Part shown: in pieces, positions 26,104-35,122 of the stretch | Numbering within the stretch: the first letter of the stretch is position 1 | How the letters are laid out: every line of letters begins with the position of its first letter | Assembly (NCBI GenBank): GCA_965230765.1 | Contig: CBDDLR010000001.1 | Span: 2,356,001-2,420,000 of the forward strand | DNA: 64,000 nt | From: Sunxiuqinia sp965230765 | Lineage (GTDB): Bacteria > Bacteroidota > Bacteroidia > Bacteroidales > Prolixibacteraceae | Reading direction: 5' to 3' | Notes under the pieces: model-generated | Databases searched by the model: none | What the model was told of the DNA's origin: nothing | The model's input: only the letters and a program-made list of their open reading frames with translations | Translations under genes and position numbers: made by a program

Positions 26104-27045
26104 ATGAAAAAGTTGATATTTATATTATTCGGATTTATTCTTTTTTCATGTTCAACAAAAAATGAACCTGCCATTTTAGATGATGATGTTGTATCCCTTA
26201 CTCTTAAAAATTTGTTATTACAGGGAAAAGTAAAAGAATACACTTTATACAAATTAGACTGTTTACATTATGAAAATGACAAAAACCAATCCCCAATAAT
26301 TGTAAGTAAAGCTGTATTCTCAAATTTCGGCAAATTACTTAGCTCTGAATATTATAACTCTCATGGGAAACTAATCAAAACCTCACATTGTGAGTACAAT
26401 AGGTTCAAACAAAAAATAAAAGAAGTAGAAAACGACCTTGAACGCAATATTGAATATGTTGAAATAATAGAATATGATAATAAAAGTAAGAATATTACAA
26501 TATCTCACAGAAACAAATATAATAAAACAAAATTTTGTTATTCATATAATCATTATAAGGACGTGGTAAAAATTATTACTTATAATTCTAATGATACTAC
26601 GATCTCATTATTCAATTACAAGTATGATTCAACCGGCAAGGTTCTAGAAATGGAAAGCCAAGATCAAAATAATAGTGAGCTAGAATTTCTATATAACCAG
26701 AAATACTATTACAACTCTAATTCGAAACAAATTATATTGAATAGAGCAGGAGGAGGAAAACTAACACAAACTTTCAAATATAAGGATGATAAGATTTTAA
26801 AAAGCTTAACAAACTATAGAAACGATAATCTATCACAAGAAAAGTTCTTTGACCAATATTCAAATCCTGTTTTAATCAAAAACTATTCAGATCAAGGTTT
26901 GAAAGACATTGTAAAGTTTGAATACAGGTACGATCAACAAAATAATTGGATTGAAAAGAAAGAGTATATAAAAGATTATAAAAAAGAGGAAAATAAGTTT
27001 TCTCTTTCAAGTATTGAGACAAGAATGATTAAATATTATAAATAG
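26104..27045 (+). CDS. Putative lipoprotein with YD-like repeats
   Basis: A 313-residue protein beginning with a lipoprotein signal peptide (MKKLIFILFGFILFSC; lipidated Cys16). The remainder has regularly spaced Tyr/Asp hairpin motifs (YKYDSTGKVLEM, FEYRYDQQNNWIEK) similar to YD/RHS-type beta repeats seen in other Bacteroidota lipoproteins. Very Lys/Asn-rich and low in GC compared with the core genes, suggesting recent acquisition or relaxed selection. There is no informative neighbour. The gene is probably exposed at the cell surface or periplasmic face. Function unknown. Confidence 0.7.
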   Translation: MKKLIFILFGFILFSCSTKNEPAILDDDVVSLTLKNLLLQGKVKEYTLYKLDCLHYENDKNQSPIIVSKAVFSNFGKLLSSEYYNSHGKLIKTSHCEYNRFKQKIKEVENDLERNIEYVEIIEYDNKSKNITISHRNKYNKTKFCYSYNHYKDVVKIITYNSNDTTISLFNYKYDSTGKVLEMESQDQNNSELEFLYNQKYYYNSNSKQIILNRAGGGKLTQTFKYKDDKILKSLTNYRNDNLSQEKFFDQYSNPVLIKNYSDQGLKDIVKFEYRYDQQNNWIEKKEYIKDYKKEENKFSLSSIETRMIKYYK

Positions 27046-27170
27046 TGCCCAGCGACTAATAAATTGTATTATGGCAGGTGGGGTACTTATCGGTTGACTT
27101 GTCAAACCTTGTTGCTACTTTACTCGGTCTGACTGGATTTCTAACCGAAATCCAACCCGACTATATATAA
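27046..27170. other. Cassette-like flank, left
   Basis: Non-coding. The 3' part (hairpin GGATTTC...GAAATCC, then CCGACTATA) resembles the stretch at 27705-27837 beyond the next gene, which ends ACCGAAATCC then ACGACTACTA. Similarity is patchy and seen only by eye. Confidence 0.35.
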
Positions 27171-27184
27171 GTGACCGCTATGGG

Positions 27185-27192
27185 TAATTTTG
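27185..27192 (+). promoter_or_regulatory. -7 box for the small membrane protein
   Basis: TAATTTTG matches TAnnTTTG; the transcript would begin near 27198, six nt before the ATG at 27204. Confidence 0.45.
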
Positions 27193-27203
27193 AGAAAAGT
27201 AAG

Positions 27204-27704
27204 ATGATAGAATTTTCTATATATAATTTAAATAGTAAAAACACTTTGACTCTTGAAGTTCTAATTATGGGAAGTTTAATTGTCTCATTGTACCTTCTTT
27301 TCCCGAAAATAAATATTGGTTTATTGTTGATTCCGCTTATTGTATTCATTTTCTTCAAAGTATCAAGGAATGACAAAAATGAAATTATTGGAAAGATTTA
27401 CTTGACAAACCACCATATTAAAGTAAAAACGAAATCAAATGAATTTCAGGTCGATATACACAATCTTGACAGATTTGAGATGACTTATAGCGGATATCAT
27501 GGACAAAGATTAAGAGGTGATATTATTGGTCCATTTAATACATTTTCTGGAATTGATAATTACATCTCATTGGTTAAAGACAACTCTGAATTTAGGTGTC
27601 GGTTCTTAGTGGAGAATTCAAAAGAAGAATGTGAATTAATCGAATTGATTAAAAAGTGGGAAACACTTGGATATGATATTGACGACATTAGAATTAATAA
27701 ATAA
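27204..27704 (+). CDS. Small membrane protein of unknown function
   Basis: A 166-residue protein with two membrane helices (about 16-33 and 37-54, LLLIPLIVFIFFK) and a cytoplasmic C-terminal domain of about 105 residues rich in beta strands (KIYLTNHHIKVKTKSNEFQV, DRFEMTYSGYHGQ). The fold looks like a membrane-tethered PH-like domain, but that is only an impression. Upstream GTG (27171) and ATG (27180) starts are open, but the promoter box lies between them and the ATG at 27204. Both flanks share weakly similar non-coding sequence. I do not recognise the family. Confidence 0.6.
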   Translation: MIEFSIYNLNSKNTLTLEVLIMGSLIVSLYLLFPKINIGLLLIPLIVFIFFKVSRNDKNEIIGKIYLTNHHIKVKTKSNEFQVDIHNLDRFEMTYSGYHGQRLRGDIIGPFNTFSGIDNYISLVKDNSEFRCRFLVENSKEECELIELIKKWETLGYDIDDIRINK

Positions 27705-27837
27705 AACAACATACCCACAACATAGTGTAAATTTTATAGCGGGGTTGGTGCAAGCCTAGGCGGTGGATTCTTTTTCGACCGTCCTTCCGAGTATTCGGGA
27801 CTGATACTAAACCGAAATCCACAACGACTACTATCTA
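27705..27837. other. Cassette-like flank, right
   Basis: Non-coding stretch between the membrane protein and rsmD with GGTGGATTC...GAAATCCAC arms about 43 nt apart and a GTCCTTCCGAGTATTCGGGAC hairpin-like segment. It resembles the left flank at its 3' end. No gene is seen. Confidence 0.35.
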
Positions 27838-28380
27838 TTAATCCGATTTTCGTACAAACATGGAGAAATGTACGCTGCCGTAGTGGCGGGTTTCCTGGTA
27901 TTCGGGAAGGTTTGAAAAGTCGTAGTCTTTTGAGTGTTCCAGAATAAATAGTCCGCCTGGTTTTAAAATGTTGCCGGAAAGAACTAGTTCAGGAACTTCA
28001 GCAAATTTTGGGTGATCATAGGGTGGGTCGGCAAACACAAGCTCAAACTGTCGGGTAATTTTTGGCACGTATTGGAACACGTTACCTTTAATTGCTTTTA
28101 TACCGTCTTCGTTCAGCTTGGCAATTGTTTCTTTTATAAACTTAAAATGGTTGAAATTCAACTCAATAGCAGTGATGTCTGTGCAGCCTCGTGATGCAAA
28201 TTCAAACGAAATACTTCCGGTGCCGGCAAATAAATCCAACACAGCAATTTCATCAAAGTCAATCCGGTTTTGTAAAATATTAAACAGGCTTTCTTTGGCC
28301 ATATCGGTTGTTGGCCGGGCTTTAAACGCCTTTCCGGGGTGAAACTGACGGCCTTTGTGTTTTCCGCCTACAATGCGCAT
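27838..28380 (-). CDS. rsmD: 16S rRNA (guanine966-N2)-methyltransferase RsmD
   Basis: A 180-residue Rossmann methyltransferase. MRIVGGKHKGR opens the protein, the SAM motif LDLFAGTGS is at 48-56, and FADPPY with the catalytic DPPY is at 116-121. RsmD methylates G966 of 16S rRNA in the 30S subunit. Its start overlaps the end of the DUF3822 gene by 13 nt, so they are translated from one message; this pairing recurs in Bacteroidota. Length and motifs are normal. Confidence 0.95.
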   Translation of the reverse strand: MRIVGGKHKGRQFHPGKAFKARPTTDMAKESLFNILQNRIDFDEIAVLDLFAGTGSISFEFASRGCTDITAIELNFNHFKFIKETIAKLNEDGIKAIKGNVFQYVPKITRQFELVFADPPYDHPKFAEVPELVLSGNILKPGGLFILEHSKDYDFSNLPEYQETRHYGSVHFSMFVRKSD

Positions 28381-29213
28381 GCCTGCAGGTTTAAAAGGGT
28401 TACAAAACGGGAATCAGGGATTTGATCGAACAAGTAACTGTAATGGTAATCAGGCGAAGCTGCTGCAAGCTGTACATGCTTGAGGTACTGCCTGAATCGG
28501 TGATAAATTGCTGCTTTCTTGCTGGCCATTCCTTCCATGTAAATGGGTGTCTTTTCCGGATCGAGCCCCAATGATGAGATCATGTTCAGGCTGAAGTAAA
28601 GGATATCGTCATCGGTTTGGTACGCGAACGAATTAAAAAACTTAAGTTGTCCCTTGTCCGAATATATCAACCAGAAATAATCCTTCCGAATGAATACGGC
28701 CACAAATTTATCGGCACTCACGCTTAGGTTTGCACTCCACAAAAAAGGAAGGCATTCATGAATAATTGCCTGACCCGGATATTGTTTTTTGATAAAACCT
28801 TTCAGTTTGTCTGGTATTCCCACAATCAATTTCCCGGAAAAACTAGGTAGTGTATTGGTAAATGTTTCATCAGTTGATGAATCCCCATAGTTCAGCTTAA
28901 GGATATTCTTGCTCTTTTCTTCTGAAAAATAGGTGTGTGGAATTAATGTTGCCCTGGGCGAAGAATAGGTGAGGTGAACGGACTTAAAGCTTTTGTTAAT
29001 TTTTTCTTCTCCCTGAAAAAATTCCTGAAGGTTCTTGGTTATCAATGGGGAATCGGCATTCAAATGCGGCTGGTACGAAAGCAGTACATATTTTTTTTGA
29101 ATACCATCAAGTATACAAAAAGAAAGTCCATCCAGACTAAACTGGATGGACAAGTGATATTCTGATATAAAATTTAAATCGAAAGTTTCGTCAACAAGAG
29201 ATAACTTCTGCAT
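28368..29213 (-). CDS. DUF3822 family protein
   Basis: A 281-residue cytoplasmic protein of the DUF3822 family, restricted to Bacteroidota. Conserved signatures include YHLSIQFSLDGLSFCILD near 20-36 and YFSEEKSKNILKLNYG. Its fold resembles actin-like ATPases of the pilus-assembly PilM type in strand order, but this is inference from the phenylalanine-rich FILD/FVAVFIRKDYFWLIYSDKG segments. It overlaps rsmD by 13 nt. The single-TM gene at 29222 lies 8 bp upstream and shares the direction, making a three-gene operon. Function unknown. Confidence 0.75.
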   Translation of the reverse strand: MQKLSLVDETFDLNFISEYHLSIQFSLDGLSFCILDGIQKKYVLLSYQPHLNADSPLITKNLQEFFQGEEKINKSFKSVHLTYSSPRATLIPHTYFSEEKSKNILKLNYGDSSTDETFTNTLPSFSGKLIVGIPDKLKGFIKKQYPGQAIIHECLPFLWSANLSVSADKFVAVFIRKDYFWLIYSDKGQLKFFNSFAYQTDDDILYFSLNMISSLGLDPEKTPIYMEGMASKKAAIYHRFRQYLKHVQLAAASPDYHYSYLFDQIPDSRFVTLLNLQACAL

Positions 29214-29221
29214 AGAAATAA

Positions 29222-29854
29222 TTACTCCCAGTTACCTGCGTTGTTGTTAGCCTCAGTTAGCGAACCTACCTTTAGTCCTGGATATTTGCTGTTTGTACGT
29301 CTTTGGTCATTCAAGTTAATTACCAACTGACGATCCAGACTATTAAGAATAGTGTTGTTGTGTGCTTTAGCTTCAAATACAGGAACTTTAATTCCAGAAC
29401 CAGTAGTAACAATGGTTGCCCCTAAATGGAACTCGGCAACGGTGTCTGTTACAGGGATCATGTTGATTTCATCGATTGGGTAGTCAGCTCCAAAAAGTGT
29501 ATCCAATACGCTAACACGGATCGTGTCACGAATAATCAACCCTTTTTTAAGTGCAAGTGCTTCGTTCAATCCAGCATCAATCATACTGTCGGTAAGCATA
29601 CCAAGCTTTCTAACCAAAGGAAGTGAGTCGTTTTTCACAAAACCAATCAATGTATCCCAGCTGCCGGTAAATTGACCATACACATCTTTGTAAGCAATTT
29701 GTGCTTTACGGATGTCTTTTAGTTTTTGCACGGTAACATCGTATCTTTCATCTTTAGCTTTTTCAAACTCAATTGGTTTTTCAACGCTTTTATAGATCAG
29801 GAAGGTAAGGACAATCGCGAGTACGATAAGAGCGATTTGAATTACTGTCTTCAT
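29222..29854 (-). CDS. Conserved membrane-anchored protein (pilin-like N-terminus)
   Basis: A 210-residue protein with one N-terminal membrane helix (about 3-23, VIQIALIVLAIVLTFLIYKS) followed by a helix and a periplasmic domain with DVYGQFTGSWDTLIGFVKND at about 52-71. The layout, long N-terminal helix followed by a Tyr/Gly-rich segment, is reminiscent of pseudopilins. I know homologues in many Bacteroidota but no function. The frame is open to 29911, yet the promoter box at 29891-29898 lies within that extension, so the ATG at 29854 is the start. It heads the operon with DUF3822 and rsmD. Confidence 0.7.
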   Translation of the reverse strand: MKTVIQIALIVLAIVLTFLIYKSVEKPIEFEKAKDERYDVTVQKLKDIRKAQIAYKDVYGQFTGSWDTLIGFVKNDSLPLVRKLGMLTDSMIDAGLNEALALKKGLIIRDTIRVSVLDTLFGADYPIDEINMIPVTDTVAEFHLGATIVTTGSGIKVPVFEAKAHNNTILNSLDRQLVINLNDQRRTNSKYPGLKVGSLTEANNNAGNWE

Positions 29855-29890
29855 CTGTATTTTTTTAAGATTAGTTTTTATGTTTGCATG

Positions 29891-29898
29891 CAAATTTA
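29891..29898 (-). promoter_or_regulatory. -7 box for the pilin-like/DUF3822/rsmD operon
   Basis: Minus-strand TAAATTTG fits TAnnTTTG. A start near 29885 gives a 31-nt leader and rules out translation from 29911. Confidence 0.55.
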
Positions 29899-29946
29899 TA
29901 AAAAAAATCAAATTACATTCTGTAGAATAGTTTTAATTTAGCATGA

Positions 29947-31374
29947 ATGTTAAAAAAACACCTTCATCAGCAGATACTTGAAAAACTCGAATTTTCCCCA
30001 ACCGCAGGACAGGAGGTTTTAGCTGCCAAGCTGGCTGAATTTATTACCTGCAATATTGACGATGCTATTTTTTTGTTAAAAGGATATGCAGGAACCGGGA
30101 AAACAAGCTTGATCAATGCGCTGGTAAAAACCCTAAAAACGTTTAAAATACAGTCTGTTTTGCTAGCGCCAACTGGGCGGGCTGCTAAAGTTTTAACATC
30201 CTATACCGGAAGGAACGCTTATACCATTCATAAAAAAATATACCGGCAGAAAACAACCACTGACGGCATGGGTAAATTTGTATTGGACAGGAACCTGCAT
30301 AAAAACACCTTTTTCATTGTAGATGAAGCTTCCATGATATCCAATAACGCACTAGAAGGTTCGGTGTTTGGATCGGGTAGGGTGCTGGATGATTTGTATG
30401 AATATGTGTATAGTTCGCAAAATTGTAAAATCATATTGGTGGGCGATACTGCACAGTTACCACCTGTAGGAATGGATATCAGTCCTGCATTAGACATTTC
30501 GGAATTGGAACTATACGGGCTGGAAGTATTTGATCATGAACTCACAGAAGTTGTCCGTCAGGAACATGATTCCGGGGTTTTGTACAATGCCACGAATATT
30601 CGCGAAATAGTAGCCAATAACTTTTTCCAGCCCGGATATTTTCCTATTGAGCTGGAAGGTTTTGAAGACATAAAACGAATTGGCGGAGGCGACTTAATTG
30701 AACAAATTGGCAATTGTTATGATCGTTTTGGGGAGGAGCAAACGATGGTTGTTACCCGATCCAATAAGCGGGCCAATAAGTTTAACGAAGGAATTCGATC
30801 CACCATTCTTTACAAAGAAGCAGAAATTACTCCGGGCGATTTGCTCATGGTGGTGAAAAACAATTACTTCTGGCTGGGAGAGGATGAGAAGGTAGATTTT
30901 ATTGCAAACGGGGATATTGCCAGGATTCAATCCATAAAAAATTACGAAGAATTGTATGGTTTTCGTTTTGCCAATGTATGCTTGAAATTTATCGATTATG
31001 AAGAGCTTGAGGTTGACTGCAAAATATTATTGGACACGCTTTCTATTGAAACGGCTTCGCTGAGTTCGGAAGATAACCAGCGATTGTTTCATGCGGTAGC
31101 GGAAGATTATTTGGATATCAGAAGCAAAAAGAAACGCTGGGAGAAGATTAGGGAGAACCCATATTTTAATGCCTTGCAGGTGAAATTTGCCTATGCTGTT
31201 ACCTGCCATAAAGCTCAGGGCGGGCAATGGGATGCGGTGTTTTTGGACCAGGGCTATTTAACCGAAGACATGATTAATGTTGAATACTTGCGTTGGTTGT
31301 ACACAGCTTTTACACGTCCGGTGAAAGAACTTTTCCTGGTGAATTTCAATAAAGATTTTTTTCTGGAAGAATAG
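29947..31374 (+). CDS. RecD-like DNA helicase (AAA ATPase, UvrD C-terminal fold)
   Basis: A 475-residue superfamily 1 helicase. Walker A GYAGTGKTS at 46-54, DEASM Walker B near 120-124, GDTAQLPPVG motif III near 164-173, and at the end VTCHKAQGGQWDAVFLDQG (motif V) and FTRPVKELFLV (motif VI). This is the short RecD2-like form without the N-terminal extension; in Bacteroidota it is usually annotated only as a RecD-like helicase. It acts on DNA in the cytoplasm, probably in repair. Single-gene transcription unit; no canonical -7 box is seen (TAGTTTTA is a near match). Confidence 0.88.
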   Translation: MLKKHLHQQILEKLEFSPTAGQEVLAAKLAEFITCNIDDAIFLLKGYAGTGKTSLINALVKTLKTFKIQSVLLAPTGRAAKVLTSYTGRNAYTIHKKIYRQKTTTDGMGKFVLDRNLHKNTFFIVDEASMISNNALEGSVFGSGRVLDDLYEYVYSSQNCKIILVGDTAQLPPVGMDISPALDISELELYGLEVFDHELTEVVRQEHDSGVLYNATNIREIVANNFFQPGYFPIELEGFEDIKRIGGGDLIEQIGNCYDRFGEEQTMVVTRSNKRANKFNEGIRSTILYKEAEITPGDLLMVVKNNYFWLGEDEKVDFIANGDIARIQSIKNYEELYGFRFANVCLKFIDYEELEVDCKILLDTLSIETASLSSEDNQRLFHAVAEDYLDIRSKKKRWEKIRENPYFNALQVKFAYAVTCHKAQGGQWDAVFLDQGYLTEDMINVEYLRWLYTAFTRPVKELFLVNFNKDFFLEE

Positions 31375-31382
31375 GTGGGGAG

Positions 31383-31488
31383 GTTGTCTGTTTTCAGTTA
31401 TCTGTTTTCAGTTGTCTGTTATCAGTTATCCGAATCCAGTATCAACTATCCAGTATCCAGTATCGAGTATCCAGTATCGAGTATCCAT
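31383..31488. repeat. Two degenerate tandem-repeat tracts between convergent genes
   Basis: The first tract (about 31383-31431) repeats TCTGTTTTCAGTTG/A-like 14-bp units; the second (about 31435-31488) repeats CCAGTATC/GAGTATC-like units of 7-8 bp. Units are imperfect and there is no spacer pattern, so this is slipped-strand repeat DNA. Confidence 0.8.
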
Positions 31489-32418
31489 CTATCCCTGGTC
31501 GACTGTGTAGGTGTCGCCATCTGTTGCAGCGTAGGTTTCCGGAAATATCTCCCGTGCTTCATCAAGTATTTTTTCAGGTTTTTTGTAGCGGGCTGAAAAA
31601 TGTCCAATCAAGAGTTTTTTTGCATTGGACAGTTTTGCAATTTGGGCGGCTTCCTTACCAGTGGAATGAAAGGTGTCTTTTGCCAGTTTTTTGTCTTCTT
31701 CAATAAAAGTAGCTTCGTGATAGAGTAAATCAACATCTGCGATGTAACTGACTATCGTTTCAGTGTAAGCAGTGTCTGAGCAAAATGCAAATGACCGTGG
31801 TTTTGGTGGTGGGGTGACCAACTCTTCGTTTTTAATTGTTTCCCCTTTTTCTGTCACAAAGTCTGCCCCTTTTTTTATTTGCTTGATTTCTTTAATGGGA
31901 ATGCTGTATTTTTTTATCTGCCCTTTTTTAATGTTGGCTTCCCGTACTTTCTCTCGAAATATAAATCCGCAGCATGCAATCCGGTGCTTCAACGGAAAAG
32001 AGTGGATAATGACTTTTTCGTCTTCGTAAATTTGCTGTTCTTTTTTGAAATTGAGGGGATGAAAAACCAGTTTGTAACCCAATTCTTTGATGCCTAAAAA
32101 TTCTAACTGAAATTCAATGTACCGCTGGAGTTCGGAATGTGCGTAAATGTGCAAATCATTCTTTCTGCCAAGCAAAATCTGGGTGGAAATAAAACCAATC
32201 AGTCCAAAAATATGGTCACCATGCAGATGGGAAATCAGGATATGGTTTAGTTTTCCGTAACCAACTTTGTATTTGCGAAGTTGATGTTGGGTCCCTTCTC
32301 CGCAGTCGATTAAAAAAAACCGCCCAAGCACATTGAGCACTTGAGCGGTTGGATATCTTGAGGAAGTAGGCATTGCTGAACTACTTCCTAATACAGTCAG
32401 TTGAAATGGCAAATGCAT
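31489..32418 (-). CDS. rnz: Ribonuclease Z
   Basis: RNase Z removes the 3' trailer of precursor tRNAs. The 309-residue metallo-beta-lactamase protein shows HLHGDH at 64-69 with the Zn ligands, the N-terminal GSSSAMPTSSRYPTAQ motif, and the FCSDTAYTE and FHSTGKEAAQIA motifs later. It is the short bacterial form. It follows the STAS gene by 2 bp on the same strand, so they are cotranscribed with, or downstream of, that gene. Nothing unusual. Confidence 0.93.
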   Translation of the reverse strand: MHLPFQLTVLGSSSAMPTSSRYPTAQVLNVLGRFFLIDCGEGTQHQLRKYKVGYGKLNHILISHLHGDHIFGLIGFISTQILLGRKNDLHIYAHSELQRYIEFQLEFLGIKELGYKLVFHPLNFKKEQQIYEDEKVIIHSFPLKHRIACCGFIFREKVREANIKKGQIKKYSIPIKEIKQIKKGADFVTEKGETIKNEELVTPPPKPRSFAFCSDTAYTETIVSYIADVDLLYHEATFIEEDKKLAKDTFHSTGKEAAQIAKLSNAKKLLIGHFSARYKKPEKILDEAREIFPETYAATDGDTYTVDQG

Positions 32419-32420
32419 TT

Positions 32421-32774
32421 CTATAATTTGCCTTTCTCTTCCAGAACTTTCTCCGCTTCTTCTACATCTTTCGTAATGATGAGAACTGTGTGAAGCATCG
32501 AAATTTGAATGAGATGTTCAACATCTGGTTGAAGTCCACATAAAATAAATGTACCGATAGCATCTTCACAAAGTCTGTTGGCCACCAAAATAGAACTTAG
32601 ACCGGATGAATCGACATAACCACATTGACTCAAGTCAAGGATGATGTTTTTTTCACCTTCGTTACCCAATACAACCAGCTCCGATTTTAACTCAGGGGCA
32701 ATCGCTGTATCAAGCTTCTTGTTCGTTACTTTTATGACCGTATGACCTTCTTTCTTAAGTATTTCAAATTCCAT
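32421..32774 (-). CDS. STAS-domain protein (anti-sigma factor antagonist type)
   Basis: A 117-residue single STAS domain. LDLSQCGYVDSSGLSSILVA at about 46-65 includes the Asp-Ser-Ser-Gly site where anti-sigma antagonists of the SpoIIAA type are phosphorylated. It would act in the cytoplasm on an anti-sigma kinase, but no kinase or sigma factor is adjacent. rnz starts 2 bp downstream and rpsA ends 45 bp upstream. In this phylum STAS proteins near rnz are familiar to me, but their regulatory target is not known. Confidence 0.9.
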   Translation of the reverse strand: MEFEILKKEGHTVIKVTNKKLDTAIAPELKSELVVLGNEGEKNIILDLSQCGYVDSSGLSSILVANRLCEDAIGTFILCGLQPDVEHLIQISMLHTVLIITKDVEEAEKVLEEKGKL

Positions 32775-32819
32775 AATACGTAAATTACGAATTTTTGACG
32801 GAACTAATTGTGCTTCGGC

Positions 32820-34859
32820 TTATTTTTTTTCTTTGCTTTCTTCAGCTTCCATCTGCGATTTCAATGCAGCAAGTTCGCTGATATCTCCAAGCGTTGTTTT
32901 TTCCAAATTGTCTTTTACAGTCTTAACTGCTTTTTTGGTTTGTTTTGCCTGGGTCTTCTTCGCTGCAGTTTCTACTGATTTCTTTTCATCTTCGAATACA
33001 CGAGAGTGAGAAAGAATAATACGTTTTGCAGCTTTAGAGAACTCAATTACCTTGAAGTCAAGCTTTTCTTCCATGCGGGCCTGTGAACCATCTTCTTTCA
33101 CCAGGTGACGTGGAGTTGCAAATCCTTCAACACCGTATGGCAACGCAATAGTTGCACCTTTGTCGAACAATTCAACAACAGTACCTTCATGGATTGAATC
33201 AACCGAGAAGATTGTTTCAAATACATCCCATGGGTTTTCTTCCAATTGTTTGTGTCCAAGGCTTAAGCGACGGTTGTCTTTGTCGATGTCAAGAACAACA
33301 ACTTCAATTTCTTCACCGATTGAAGTAAATTCAGATGGGTGCTTGATTTTCTTGGTCCAGCTCAAGTCTGAGATGTGGATCAATCCGTCAACACCTTCTT
33401 CGATCTCAACAAATACACCGAAGTTTGTGAAGTTGCGAACGCTTGCTTTGTGCTTGGTTCCAACACCAAATTTAGTATCAATTTCTTGCCATGGATCTTG
33501 GCGAAGTTGCTTGATACCCAGTGACATTTTTCTTTCGTCGCGGTCTAGGGTAAGGATTTGAGCTTCTACTTCATCGCCAACTTTCAGGAAGTCCTGGGCA
33601 CTGCGTAGGTGCTGTGACCAGCTCATTTCTGAAACGTGGATCAGACCTTCAACACCTGTAGCGATTTCTACGAATGCACCGTAGTCAGCCATTACAACAA
33701 CTTTACCTTTCACGCTGTCGCCAACTTTCAGTTCTGCATCCAGGTTATCCCATGGGTGAGGGGTCAATTGCTTAAGGCCAAGTGCGATACGTTTTTTGTC
33801 ATCATCGAAATCAAGGATAACCACGTTCAGTTTTTGGTCTAATTCAACAATCTCGTTTGGATGAGAGATGCGTCCCCAGCTTAGGTCAGTGATGTGGATC
33901 AATCCGTCAACACCACCAAGGTCGATGAACACACCGTATGAAGTAATATTCTTAACAGTACCTTCAAGTACTTGTCCTTTCTCCAGTTTAGAGATAATTT
34001 CTTTCTTCTGTTGTTCAAGCTCAGCTTCGATAAGTGCTTTGTGTGAAACAACAACGTTGCGGAATTCCTGGTTAATCTTAACAACTTTGAATTCCATCGT
34101 TTTACCCACGTACATATCGTAGTCGCGGATAGGTTTAACATCAATTTGAGAACCTGGCAAGAAAGCTTCAATACCAAATACGTCAACGATCATACCACCT
34201 TTTGTGCGGCATTTGATGTAACCTTTGATGATTTCGTCTTTTTCAAGTGCTTCGTTAACACGATCCCATGAGCGTACTGCACGGGCTTTTTTGTGAGACA
34301 AAATCATTTGGCCTTTTTTGTCTTCAAGGCTTTCAATGTAAACTTCAACAGAATCACCCACTTTAAGGTCAGGGTTGTAACGGAATTCGTTTAAGCTTAC
34401 AATACCATCGGATTTGTAACCGATGTCAACAACAACTTCACGTTTGTTCATTGAGATAACCGTACCCTCAAGAACTTCTTTTTCAGATACCGTGTTCAAT
34501 GTGTTGTTGTAAAGATCTTCAAGTTCTGTGCGGTTTTCGCCACCAAAACCTTCGTCGTCGGCTTCCAGTGCATCCCAGTCAAATTCGTCATCAGCAGCAA
34601 CCGGATCGGCAACTTTCTTTGATTTTTTTGGAGCTGATTTTTTCTCAGCGACTACTTTTTCTTCTTTAACCTCTTCTTCAACAGGCGCTTCTTCTTTTGC
34701 TTCTTCAGCGGTGGGAGTTTCTTCTTTTACTTCAGCAGCGGGAGTTTCCGCTTTTTCTTCTTTGGCTGGAGCTTCTTCTTTTTGTTGTGCTTCCTGAACA
34801 ACTTCTTTTTGTTCGAGTTCCTCCTTAACTTCAGGAGTCTCTGTCTTTTTTTCTACCAT
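32820..34859 (-). CDS. rpsA: 30S ribosomal protein S1
   Basis: A 679-residue protein with six S1 RNA-binding repeats from about residue 130 to 620 (for example GMIVDVFGIEAFLPGSQID, GVFIDLGGVDGLIHITDLSW, GAFVEIATGVEGLIHVSEMSW). S1 recruits mRNA to the 30S subunit. Before the repeats is a low-complexity Glu/Lys/Ala/Pro-rich extension of about 110 residues (KEEAPAKEEKAETPAAEV and similar), which is typical of Bacteroidota S1 but long. The C-terminus is also Lys/Glu-rich. It has a full -33/-7 promoter 53 bp upstream. It runs in the direction of the STAS gene 45 bp away. Confidence 0.95.
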   Translation of the reverse strand: MVEKKTETPEVKEELEQKEVVQEAQQKEEAPAKEEKAETPAAEVKEETPTAEEAKEEAPVEEEVKEEKVVAEKKSAPKKSKKVADPVAADDEFDWDALEADDEGFGGENRTELEDLYNNTLNTVSEKEVLEGTVISMNKREVVVDIGYKSDGIVSLNEFRYNPDLKVGDSVEVYIESLEDKKGQMILSHKKARAVRSWDRVNEALEKDEIIKGYIKCRTKGGMIVDVFGIEAFLPGSQIDVKPIRDYDMYVGKTMEFKVVKINQEFRNVVVSHKALIEAELEQQKKEIISKLEKGQVLEGTVKNITSYGVFIDLGGVDGLIHITDLSWGRISHPNEIVELDQKLNVVILDFDDDKKRIALGLKQLTPHPWDNLDAELKVGDSVKGKVVVMADYGAFVEIATGVEGLIHVSEMSWSQHLRSAQDFLKVGDEVEAQILTLDRDERKMSLGIKQLRQDPWQEIDTKFGVGTKHKASVRNFTNFGVFVEIEEGVDGLIHISDLSWTKKIKHPSEFTSIGEEIEVVVLDIDKDNRRLSLGHKQLEENPWDVFETIFSVDSIHEGTVVELFDKGATIALPYGVEGFATPRHLVKEDGSQARMEEKLDFKVIEFSKAAKRIILSHSRVFEDEKKSVETAAKKTQAKQTKKAVKTVKDNLEKTTLGDISELAALKSQMEAEESKEKK

Positions 34860-34911
34860 GTAAAATGCAATTAATTAATAAGTTAGACTTTATATTGTTG
34901 TAAATGCGCGG

Positions 34912-34942
34912 CAAAATTATAAATCTTAACCTTTAAATCAAA
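34912..34942 (-). promoter_or_regulatory. -33/-7 promoter of rpsA
   Basis: Minus-strand TTTG (34939-34942), 19-bp spacer, TAATTTTG (34912-34919). The transcript start near 34906 leaves a 47-nt leader, long enough for translational control. Confidence 0.7.
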
Positions 34943-35078
34943 GATTTTCAGTGGTTTTTTGCATCTTTTTTAATTGTTTTAATGGATATTTGTTGCTGAT
35001 TTTGAATATTTTATCCGAATATCGAAATAGTGTTGTTTTTTGACATTTTTTTTAGGTTAGTCCGAATCTATTTTTTTA

Positions 35079-35086
35079 TACATTTG
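35079..35086 (+). promoter_or_regulatory. -7 box for rfbA
   Basis: TACATTTG matches TAnnTTTG; start near 35092, 31 nt before the rfbA ATG. A separate near match lies directly before the ATG. Confidence 0.5.
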
Positions 35087-35122
35087 AATTCCCAAATCAT
35101 CAATAAAAATTAAATAATTTGT

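Noticed and set aside
31383..31488. Possible CRISPR array
   Set aside because: Units are 7-14 bp, directly abutting and imperfect, with no unique spacers.
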